This document shows, piece after piece, positions 42,101 to 54,100 of a DNA stretch of 64,000 bases (position 1 is its first letter; every line of letters begins with the position of its first letter). The position numbers and the translations under genes are program-made. Source of the DNA: Penelope pileata (taxonomy: Eukaryota; Chordata; Aves; Galliformes; Cracidae); assembly GCA_013396635.1 (NCBI GenBank), contig WBMW01001710.1, positions 276,243 through 340,242 on the forward strand. The letters are read 5' to 3'. Below the pieces are notes generated by a model. That model ran no database searches. It was not told the DNA's origin and saw only the letters and a list, made by a program, of their open reading frames with translations.

Positions 42101-45100
42101 GGATACCAAGCCACTCTCCATCATACATGAAAAGTCGTGGCTTTCAGGTGAAGTCTCTGGAGGATGAAAAAGGGAAACACCATTCTCGTTTTTAAGAAAG
42201 CACCTCTGTGCCTGGGAAGATCACGGAACAGACTCTCCTGGAAGCTATATTAAGGCACATGCAAGACAAGGAGGTGGTCTGAGATGAGTGGCACAGCTTC
42301 ACCAAGGGCAGATGGTGCCTAACCAATCTGGTGGCCTTCTACAATGGAGTGATGGCACTGGTGGACAAAGGAAGATCAACTGGTGATGTGTCTCTGGAGT
42401 TATGCAAGGCCTTTGACATGGTCCCTCAGCACATTCTTGTCTTTAAATTGGAGAGATATGGAATGAAGGGTGGACTATTCAGTGGATGAAGAATTGGTTG
42501 GATGATTGCAGCCAGAGGGTTGCAGTCAATGGCCCTATGTTCATGGGGAGGCTGGTGATGAGTGGTGTCTCCCAGGGTCCTTCTTGGGACTCATGCTCAT
42601 CAATATCTTTATCAATGATCTATACCAGGCATGTCCAGCCTGTGGGCTGCTTGCAGCCTGGAACAGCAGCTAATGAGCTCCACCCCTTGCCACTGTGCCA
42701 TCATGGCTGCAGCTCTTCTCTACTGAGAATCAGTGGACTCAGACTCTTTACAGCATACATTTTACAAACTTAAATAAATTGGTATCTTTTATTTTCTGAG
42801 CAGGAAAAACAAGTGCTGCTGTTCTTGAGTGTAACTTTTCTTATGATCTTTGTGAACAGGCTCCTTTTTTTTTTTTAAGTGACCATTGAAGTAGTAAGAA
42901 GTACAGATTCAGTTTTCTTAATTTCCTTTCTCTACTTCATTACATCCAAAGGAACTGAGAGGGAAACATTCCATAAAGTTAAGAGACATCTCTTTTAATA
43001 AGTGAGTGCCTGGTAAAGTTTTCTTCACTGTTCATATATGTGGTCTTTTCAAGTGTGCTTTCCACTTAACAGAAGTGTGGCCTTTGCTGTTAATCTCACA
43101 CTTCCATGCATCTAACCTAAAAAACATAATTCCCCTGAAAAACCATACCTAAATCCTAAAAGATAGAAAATTCAGACACCACCGAAAGACATTGAAAGGT
43201 AAGATGAAAAAAAGTGCCTATTTATCTCTGTTTGAACTGTTTGTATTCACACACTTTTGCCTGTGTTCAGCGCTTTTTCTATAAATGCATTAACATAAAT
43301 GTAATAGAATACAATTGTCCTTAAAAGAGTATGTGGAACAGCATTAAAGATCATGACACATGTTTCTAACTTGCTTTCATTGTTTCTTATCACTTGGTAG
43401 TTAAGAATTCAAGACCTTGAAAGAGCTTTGCAAGTGGAAAAAGTCAGTCAACTAGAAGCTCTTTCAGAGTTAGAAATGATCAAGAAGGAATTCAAAGAGG
43501 TAGAAAATGCATATGAGAGAGAAAAACAGAACGCCCAAGAGAACTTGGAAAAACTCAATATGTAAGTTATCTTTTAAATTGACTGCAAAATGGCAATAGG
43601 CAGCTTGAGTAGCGCTTGTAGTTTACCTTGTCTATAGCCTTCTGTCAGTAGAAAACACCACCACCCTATGTACCTTGCCAAACTTAAACAAGGTTTCAAA
43701 CCTGACATTCCATTAATAACAGGTCCATACCTATATGCATACATATTGTGGGAAGGTGGAGAAAATAATCGATCTATTATGTAGATTATTTGTCAAAACA
43801 AAATATTAAAAACGATGGTTACGATAGGGTCTTGTATCCTGTAGTGTTTGGGAGAAGTATAGGAAAATGTATGTGACAGGTTTATAACAATTTTTTTTCT
43901 CTATACACATTATGATGAAAACTTTTCGCTTCATGGAACTAGATGAACCTGTAATCTTGTCCTGCCTGGTTCTTGCATTAAGCATGAATTCTGTGTTAGC
44001 AACATATATTTCATTAAACTAATACCGGTTCTTTGCCTTTTCTTGAAGCAGAGAAAGCCTGTACCAGTGATTTTACATTTTAATTTTAATTTTTTAAATT
44101 TAAAAAGCTGCTTTGTGTTCAAAACAGCCTTCTTTGAAGGCTGTTGGATCAGTAGCTTTACTGATCCAGCCTTCTACCTGCAGTGCATGTGTTCTTCATG
44201 TATGTAACTTCCTATTCTTGCACAGAATATGGCTTTTTTTTTCCTAGTAGGTTTCCATATTCAAGTGGTCAGAAAGTGTGGAAAATCATGCTTTCACAGA
44301 TGAATTCACAGATAAAATATTTTCTTCCCTGCTCATTCATGGACATTTTCTTCAATCCTTCTAAGGTCCAGTATTCCAATGTTGAGTTTTCCAAGGTCCA
44401 TCTTTGTATTTGAGGCTAGACCAGCTAAATTCAGCATCCTCAAATTGAACACAGGGCATTTTGAATCTTCTTAGCTCATGCTTATTAAGCTCAAGTAGTT
44501 TTTAGTCTAGAAAAATTTTTCATTTCTTTTGAACATGACCACATAGCATGACTTCATGTAATCAGTCAGAAAACTGTTAGACAGTTTCCAGGTACCATTT
44601 ACTCCTTCCTTCCACAAATTTCAGGTGTTACTCTCCTGTTGTTTCTGTCTAAGCTCAAAAACTTGCCTGTGAACTCTATGAGCAGCTCATCTCTACATAA
44701 AGCATCAGCTTCATATGTTCGCTGGACATCAGAATAAACTTTGTCTAATATCCAAACAGTACTTTCACTACTTTATATCATTTGTTGATTTAGGCAGTTA
44801 CTTCTAGCCGCTTCTGCCTGAGTATTTTGGGGTGGAGTATGGGGAGAGAAGATAGAAAATCTTATGTGATTTTAGAGAATGCAAACCTTTCTGTGAAGGT
44901 TAACACTGCTTAGCAGTTGGTAGTTGTGCTGATAGAGCTTAAAGAAACAGAAACATCCTATTCTTAGAATGCTGTCTATCTGAACTCCTAGTCTGTAAAG
45001 ATAGGTAGCGAAGATCAAGCTTTATCTTGGATAGACCATCAATATACTCAATTCCCTTTAGATACATGCATGTAGTGAGCATGCCCTGTCTCTTCTGTCT

Positions 45101-48100
45101 CCCCTGCCCTTTTTATGCTTTGAAGCATATAAATATCGGTTATACTAGTGAGTATCAGTGATTGCTTTCACTGGATCTCTTCAGAGAGGATACAAGAGCC
45201 TTTGATCTACTTACCTTTGAGTCCTTGGACTCAAGACAATGTCAGGAGCTTGACATTTCCTTTTAAGCCATGATTTGACATTTTAACATATTTTTGTGTT
45301 TTCTGGAGGAGTCCCCCAAGATTGTCTTTTAGTCTTTGGAAAGTGTTGGGGACTTTCATTTATTGTGCTAGAATACCTATGTACTTATGTCTTTTTAGTT
45401 GGACTTGATGTGGAATAAATGATACCAAAGTTGGAAGCTATCCAAAGCTGTGAGAATTTATTTTCTCAGAAAAAGATGATTGTAGTAACTGATCCCAAGC
45501 AAACAGACTTTTCTGGGTTGCATAATTTATTAATTAGCTCTGAACCTAGTAGCACTATGTAAATTGGAAGTAACAAGGGATCTGTCTCTCCGTGTGAATT
45601 TACTTTTCTTGAAGAGTGAGGGCATGACATAGAATAAATTGAAACTTCTCTTACTGTGTTTCTGAAAGCTATGAGAGTAGGAGTGACTTTAGAGGACTGA
45701 AACAGGCAAATTCTTTCTTTAAGAATAAGAAGTCAACATTTACATAGAAAAAAAACCAGGCTGGAGCAGAAGTACATAGGTATTAGGAGGAATGATAAAG
45801 TATTTCTCTCGCTAAAAGGTTATGTTATATCTTTATATAAGGGTTAAGTTTATATGACTTAAATAAATCAAAGCCACCAAGTGATGATATTGATTCAAAA
45901 GTTTAAAGATTTGTAGAATTTAGAGGCCTTTGTATTAATTAAAATTCTAATGAAACAAAAATGAAAGGAGAAAAGACAAGGAAGAGAGACGTGAACGTTG
46001 CCACTGGTAAGAGTTATGTCGTAGAATAATTCAGGCTGGAAGGGAGTGTAGAAGATCTTTAGTTGAACCTTCTGCTCAAGCCAGGTTCAGCTATGATATC
46101 AGGTTACTCAGGGACTTGATCCAGTAGAATCTTGAAGATCTCTAAGAATAGAGATTGCACAAGCTATCTGGGAGCCTGCTCCACTTCTTGACTGTCACAG
46201 TGAAAAAAGTTCCTCTTCGTCTGAAGCATTTCTGATTCACTTTGTGGCTGTTCTCTCTTGTTCTCCAGCTACACATTGTTGTGAAGAGGCTGGCTCAGTC
46301 TTCTTGATGACCTAAAAGCATTGGGTTTGTTATGCACTGTTCTCCAGGCTGAGCATACTGAGTTCCCTCAGGTCATATACAGCCTGTACTCCAGACCCTA
46401 ACAATTCTGATGATGCTCATATGAGCTCACTTTAGTTCATTTTCTTTTTTTCTTGTGTTGCTATTAGTTCTCTACTAAAATGTTATGCTGCTGATTTATA
46501 GAATCATAGAATAATTAAGGTTGGAAAAGACCTCCAAGATCATCTAGTCCAACTGTCAACCCATCAATGACATGCTCTCTACTCCATGTCCTTAAGTGCC
46601 ATATCTGTACGTTTCTTGAATGCTTCCAGGGATGGTGACTTCGCCACCTCCCTGAGCAGCCTGTTCCAATGCATTACAACTCTTTCTGAGAAGAAATTTT
46701 TCCTAATATCCAACCTGAACCTTCCCTGCTGCAACTTAAGGTTGTTACCTTTCATCCTATCGCTAGTGACGTGGGAGAAGAGGCCAACCCCCACCTCACC
46801 ACAACCTCTTTTCAGGGAGCTGTTGAGTTGCTTCATCTCTCTCTTCATCCTGATTGGGTCATCTGTAACAGACTCCTACCAGGATGTCAGCCTTGTTGGC
46901 CTTCCCCTGATCCTTACCCATAAGAAATCAACATTATCGTTACCAACGCTGAGCTCTCTAACATCAAAATGCTCCCTAACATACCAAGTCACCCCACTGC
47001 CTCTCCTTCCTTGCCTATCTATTCTGAAGAGCTTAAAGCCATCAATTGCAGCACTTAAATCGTGAGAGCGATCCTGCCACGTTTCAGTGATTTGTGGTTA
47101 GCTTGCTTTCTACCAGGTTCTTTTTGAGTAGATCTGCTCCCCAGCTGGTCACCAGCCATATCGCCTCAGCGAGGCTCTTCCTTCCTGAACTGTAGACTTC
47201 TGCATTTATCACTGTAGTATTTCAGAAGCTTCATGTTAGTGTGAACCTCATGCCTGTATAGGTTCTTCCCTTGAGCATATCAACTTTGTTGTGTTGTGAT
47301 CTCCTCCTGCCCAGTTCAGTATTATCTGCAAACCTGATGAAATCGTCTCTTGTCCTAATCCATGTGACGGATAAAGATGTTAAACAGATTATAGTATAGA
47401 ATTCTAGAGTATCCCACAGTAGTTACCAGCCACTACCATCTGAACTTTGCTATCTGACCTTTTTTTTAATCTCTGTGTTAGTCCATATATCTAGACTGTG
47501 TGACATTTGCCCTTCTCTGTTTGGCAGGGACCTCTCTGATCTCAATGACATTTCAGAGGTGATAGCAAAAGGCCTTGTTATGATGTTGGCCAGCTCTGTC
47601 AACACCTTTGAATGTAGATGAGCTGATCTCTTCAGTTTCTGTGGATTCCATTCTCACAAGAAATCCCTGACTCAATCCTTATCTGCTGATAGCAGTTGTC
47701 TTCTTCTTTGTTATCCGCGGAGGCTTGGGAGACCTTGTTGGTGAAGACCAAGGCAAGGAAGGCAATGAGTGTGTTGACTTCTGAGTGTGTTGACCAATTA
47801 CCTGACCTGTACAGAAGCAGGTCCATGTTTTTTTTCCCTACCATAAAGGATCGGTAAAATATCATCTTGTCGTCCTCTACAAATATCAATTCTAAGAGAG
47901 CTTTGGCTTTTCTGACACCTTTCAAATAGGAGGCAATTTTCCTAATTTCCTCCTAGGATTTCTCTTGCCACTTCTGCTTCCTCTGTGCTGTTTGGTCCTC
48001 CAGCTTTCATGAGTTGCCTCCTTAGCCAAGCCATTTTCTTCATATATGTTTTCCTGTGCACCAGGAGGGGCAGTTGTGGTAGATGAATCCTTTGAAGTTT

Positions 48101-51100
48101 TGGGAGAGACTGCTGGTGAAAAAATCTGAAGTCATGCCATTGTACGTGGAATATACTAAGATATGTGGAAATGTTAGGAATGAGCTTTGATTTGAAAACA
48201 GGATTGATTATATAAGCCTTTAGAAGGTGTTTCTGATGAGAGCTATGTGTTAATTAAAATTTGTTGAATTCTGTTTATTACGTATAATTTGGAGGCCGTA
48301 TCAAAATAACCTAATAAATTTATGACTGAAAGTCTAATAGAAGCATTGATAACTGGTAAACATTCCACTTAGTGCAAAACCCCTCTTGAAAGGAACGTAC
48401 AATTTTTTTCTGTTAAAAAATACAATATGCAACTTCAGAAGCCTTATGATATGTAAACGTTGTATGTGACGCATCTATTGATTATATTTAAAAGTATATA
48501 GCATAGCTTTCAAAAGTATTTTTGATTAATAAATGTTTTAATGCCAAAACTTTCCAGATTAGAAAGAGAATGCATCTCCACAAGCAAGCAAATGAATGAG
48601 AAGATTGAGGAAAAGAAGAAGGTGATTAACGTTCTTTCTGAGAGATTACAGGATAATGAAAAAACTCGCACAGAATTGCAAGAGAAACTTGAAATGGTAA
48701 GACCAAAGGGCAGTGGCACTTGCTTCATTTTTTCAATGTACTATGAATGTAAAATGCATTTGTGGTGTTGAGCAGTGGAAGAACTCCATCATTGTGTTAC
48801 TTTTATCTTGTTTGTTACCTTTTTTGGGAAAGTGTTAATAAGTGTAGCTAATGCATTTAAGAAGCTAATTTGAAGGTATACCTTAAGTGACATGCTGTAT
48901 ATTTAACTGAAGAGTGCTTTTGCGGAAAGCAGCTACTTTTAATGTTCAGATATAAGGTGAAAAGTAACTTGTATTTACGTTCCTAGAAAAGGCAGCAATT
49001 TTTTAAAATAGATTATGATTCCTCGTAGAGAATGTTATGTCATTCTACCCAGCTCGTCTTCATCTCCAAGCATCATTAGCTGCCATTGTATGCATATTTA
49101 TTTCCTACATCATCTTGCTTTTACTGCAAGCATTTGACTTTAAATATTGCTGATTTGAAGGTGACAAGGCAGAGGAGATTCGGATGTGTTTTACTGGATT
49201 ATTTTCTGAAATCTTTCTCTCTCTTTTTTTTTTTTTAATACTAACTGGGACCTTCTCTCTGTCTCTACTCAGCCCAATACTAAATGATGATTTTCCTATC
49301 CTGTTCCGTAGCAGCAGGAACAAAGCAAATATTGTAGGCATTCCCTATAAAACCTTCGACTATATTCAGGTTTTTCTATACTTAGTAAATATAAACTGTT
49401 CTTTAAAACTGGGCTGCAAATTTTTCTTTTTTCCATTTCCTGGAGCTGTGAGCTTGCAAGGTAAAAGGAGTCAACTCCCTCCTGGCAGGTGTTGTAATAT
49501 CAGTGAAAAGGAGAAGAGGCCTGCATTGGAGGAATTTCTGACTTGTTGCTATCTTCTGTTCAGATTATCTGAAGAATAAAGACATTTTAAAGGGCTATGT
49601 GTTTGCAGTCCGTAAACAAAACCATGATGAAGAAATGCACTTCAAAAAATTAAAATTTCCTTGGCTATGAATAGTCAAATAGGTGAAAATTGTGTAATAC
49701 TTTTACAGTTTTTTACAATTGGAATTGAAAATTCCTCTGAATTGGAAAACAAGACTGTAACCGCCTTGTGTGGTAAAATTGCTGGAAGGTTGTAGATTCT
49801 CCATCATGAGTGGTGAATCAATATTTGTGTGATTTCTGTGTAATCCATAAACTTTGGTTCAGACAGGAATTAGTCCATGGAGGTCTATAGCCTATGTTTA
49901 TAAATAAAATCTGATTAAGTACTTGAAATCAACTTACTCTGTGCTCTGACAGAGGACGATCCCTCTGTGTTCTCTATTGCAAGAAAGAGGAACTAAAAAT
50001 TGCTCTGATGGTTTGTGCCTATGTGTTTAGATTTCTTGTATGTCAGTCTTTGCTCTTGCCAGTGTAACTACAAAATTACTATGTATGAATGGCGAAGCAT
50101 TCACCTATTGAGTGACTTTACATTTTGCAAAATAGCTAATTACTGGTTTTGAGCGACACCAAATGGTTCATCTTCCTTTTTATTTGGGGTTATTCCGTAC
50201 ATTGTCTTGATATCCAATTTGCAGACAGATTGGTAACTAATAATTGAAAACCAAATAAAAAAAAGCGCTGTTCACAGCTTCTTCCATGCAAGCAGTAATC
50301 GTAGAATCATAGAATCATTAAGGTTGGAAAAGACCTATAAGAACATCCAGTCCAACTGTCCACCTACCACCAAGATTACCCACTGAACGACATCCCTCAG
50401 TTCCACATCCAGAAGTACCTTGAACACCTCCAGGGATGGTGACTCTGACACCTCCCTGGGCAGGTCATTCCAGTGCCTGACCACTCTCTTGGAGAAGAAG
50501 TTTTTCCTAATATCCAACCTGAACCTCACCTGGTGCAACTTGAGGCCATTTCCTTTCGTCCTATTGCTAGTTCCCCGGGAGAAGAGGCCAACCCCCACCT
50601 CATCACAGCCTCCTTTCAGGCAGCTGTAGAGTGCAATAAGGTCTCCCCTGGGCCTTCTCTTCTCCAGACTAAACAATCCTAGCTCCCTCAGCTGCTCCTC
50701 ATAAGACTCCAGACCCCTCAATAGCTTTGTTGCCTTTCTCTGGACGTGGTCCAGGGCCTCAGTGTCTTTCTCTGAACATGCTTCATGGCCTCAGTGTCTT
50801 TCTTGTAGCGAGGGGCGCAAAACTGAACACAGTACTTGAGGTGTGGTCTCACACGTACTTGCTGGCCTGGAGAAGTCATCTTACCTTGCACGAAAGCAGT
50901 AAGAAAATAGTCTCCCCGACCGTCTTCCCTTACTGCTGTCACTAATGACTGATATGTGTTCATTTAAAATACAAATTCAGTATGACATGTTCCTACTAGG
51001 AACCTTAGACACTTGCCAGCTATCTCTGTAATACAAGTTTTTATTTTGTGTCACTTAGTAAAATGTATGCTGTATCTGACAAAAATTCGAGAGAAAATTC

Positions 51101-54100
51101 TGTGCTTGGTCTAGGTTTTTAGTAATGGCTGAAGTATTAATTGATGTTCTCGAAACGAACATTTCATTACAGAAAGATAAAAAGCAAAATAATTTGTCTT
51201 AGTTTAAAGAAGCATCTTGTTCATAGAGATGGTTGTTTTAATTGTTACACTGGAATGATTTTAAACTAGAAGTCTATCTTGAACAGGTAATAAAAATATT
51301 TGTTTCTTTGTGGAGTTGTTTAGTGGTCCCCTATGGGATTAGGTATTTATCACCTTGGATGGCTTTGTATTTTTCCTGAGACTTTTGTATTTGTTTGGGA
51401 AGCAGAAATGGCTGTGTGTGGTCTTGTTTATTCAGTCTGGACAGCTTTTTCTTTTTTTTTTTTATTTTTTTTATTTTTTTTTCAGTGTGTTCTCTTCCCC
51501 TCATTTCCTTCTCTTGCTTTCTTGATCTGTTTATTACTTTCCTGTATTTTATACTATGGTTTGACATCCTGAATATGTCCTTTCCACTCCAAACTCATAA
51601 TCTTATATTGGTTTCTCACTATACTGCTATAATACAAGTTAACATTTTTGTTTGTAAAATGTTTTGGGAAATATAATCAACTAGTAAAGGCTGTTTGTTT
51701 TTAGAGAAGCAGACATGCACATGAAGCAAATGCGTTCTTTGGAAACTTTATATCAAAAAGAACTTTTTTTTTAATGGTTCAGTTGAATATATAGTAAAGT
51801 AGTTACACTGCTTTTAATTTTAAATATCAGCATGTGGCAGAAGTTTGCCAGAAATTTGCATGGATCAAATGTGATAGATTCTGTTGGTATCAAACCAAAC
51901 TGCCTATGAATGTTCAGCATGTGCACGCCCTCAAGATTCCCACTGTGTTTTTACTGAGAAAATTGGTCTCAAGCTTGTCATTATTTTTAGCTAGAGTTTT
52001 TAGAAATTTTAGCTTGATGAACAGGAATTTGTAAGAATGGCCATTGTGATTCAGAACTAGTTTTAAATTGGAGCTGTCCCAGCTGTATTCCTGCCCCATG
52101 GAAAGAATAAGTGGTGTCTTGAATAGGCTTTAAAGTTACTTGGGGTATTTACTTTTCTGGCACCTAGTAGTGGATGAGTACTAATTCTTAGTACTGGACA
52201 AGAGGGAGGCATTGAACCTTTATTTTATGAGAAATGTAGATTGAATTTTGGGGAACTTGCCAATTCACAGGAATGCATATTAGGAAATTGCAGTCATGAA
52301 AAATTGTATGTTTTTAGGGTAAATTTCTTTAATCTGGATGTATTGTGTATTCATTACCTGTATAGATACAATCAGGAGTAGTATAATTATATAATTAGTG
52401 TACAAGTAGTGTAACAGATTGCACCCAGAGTTTTTTGCCTTGTGGCATATCAATCTTTCTCTTTCAGTCATGCATGCAGTCATGTGATGTATATATTTAG
52501 ACTGCCAGTAATAGCCTTGTAGTTTATTATAAGCTGAAAGTCAGGACTGGAGTGTTTGAGAATCTAGTTCATGTATGTTGGCAGTAACCAGTTCAGTAGT
52601 CCCTAAAGTATTGATTGAGCAGGTAATAAAACACCCTGAAGATTATGATTGTACTACACATTCTATGGAGTAGAATCAGGTACTTAATGGCAAAGATGGA
52701 ATTTCATCTAGATCACTTACTATAAACAGATCTTTATTTCAATAAAAATAAAGAAGCAGACAGGCACAGTCTTTGTTAATTTTGACATAGTGATTTTTAA
52801 ATGTTATATTACTGCATGTTCTTGTTTTGCTTGCTAGAACTCAGGGGTGGAGTGTTCCTACTTCTATTGTCCCACTTTAATAAGTCCAATTGATGTTACT
52901 CAAACTATGATGTTCCAATGTTTGAAGACAGGCATCTAAGAAGTACTGTTGAAGCTGGTAATTCTTGAGAAATTTTCTCTGACTTAAACAGCCTAGAAAA
53001 CTTGAAGATAAACTGTAAAGTTCTCTCCTATCAAAAAGTTGTTGCAGATTTCTCTGTAGAAAACTAGAGTAGTTCCATTTAATACTTGTACATTTTTGAT
53101 TATTTTTATTTCAGGTTATTAAAACTGAGCACTAAATTTCTTAAGAAATTGTATTTAAATTTACCTATGGCCAAGCACATCTTAAAGACTACTCTATAGA
53201 CTTTCAAAAATTCTAGCTAACGTAAGAAAATAAAGAAACTGTATGAAGTACTTAGTAGCTGAATGACTTGAAGAAAAATTAAGAGTAGCCTAAAGATAAA
53301 GACTGTCACTGTGGTGCTTATTTTGTTTTTAATACTATAGCTCATGCTTAGTTGCTTAAAATTTGTGCCACTATGCTGCAATGAAGAATATCACTCCAGA
53401 AAAACCCTATTTTTGTTAATGTGGAATAGTCTTTTGGAGCTATTTCTATCAACTTTGATTCTCTCAGGGTCATGCTTGGTAAGCATTCTGATGCTTTTGT
53501 AAAGCATTTACCCAAAGACTTTTCAAGGAGTAGTCTGACATGCTGCTGCTTGGTGGCTGTGTGGGTATGTCTGTCTTTGGCACATGCTCTGGTGTCAAGA
53601 GATGATGCTTGAACTGCGCACTAAGTGACTGAATCAATCCGTTTGCAGTAGAGCCACACAGGAAATCCCTGTAACTGCAGGTAAAGTAGGCAGTACACCT
53701 GAGAAGATCCTTCCTGGAATAATGGCTGTAGATTGCAGGACAGGATCGCAGTTCTCTGCATGATAGATCTGGAGTTCTATTAATTTTGAAAGGGCCTTGA
53801 ACTCCTGCCCATGTGTTTATTCTTAAATGGTATCAAGCCTAAGAATGTGCACATTTGCAGAATCAGGTCATGGGAGCTATTCTTGAAGTATATATAGTAG
53901 GGTTTGTATTTAATTTATTGAACATCAGGGTTGGCTCTTGGAAAATACTGACTAAATCAATGGGACTGTTTCTGTCCTGGAGCAGGTTGTGGAATGATAC
54001 CAAGACAGAAGACTGATGGTTAAAGAGAATACCTCTGACATTATGGTAGGAGGGTGTTGCATAGATAAATGCAAATACTTCTGAAAGATTAGTGTAATTC

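Larger units (their letters stand above)
40187..43400 (+). other. CCDC171: CCDC171 intron 7
   Basis: This 3.2 kb intron includes a T-run with an assembly gap at 40301-40344 and a long plus-oriented CR1 at about 40801-42625. The rest is plain AT-rich sequence. Confidence 0.88.
43562..48557 (+). other. CCDC171: CCDC171 intron 8
   Basis: This 5 kb intron contains two perfect adjacent hairpins at 44123-44168 and three antisense CR1 pieces between 46018 and 48010. The stretch 44200-46000 shows nothing I recognise. Confidence 0.85.

Noticed and set aside
46586..47065. 159-codon plus-strand frame
   Set aside because: It is the antisense of an internally deleted CR1, with no independent support.
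50335..50721. 128-codon minus-strand frame as a host gene
   Set aside because: It is CR1 ORF2 C-terminal sequence, as shown by the adjacent CR1 3' terminus.
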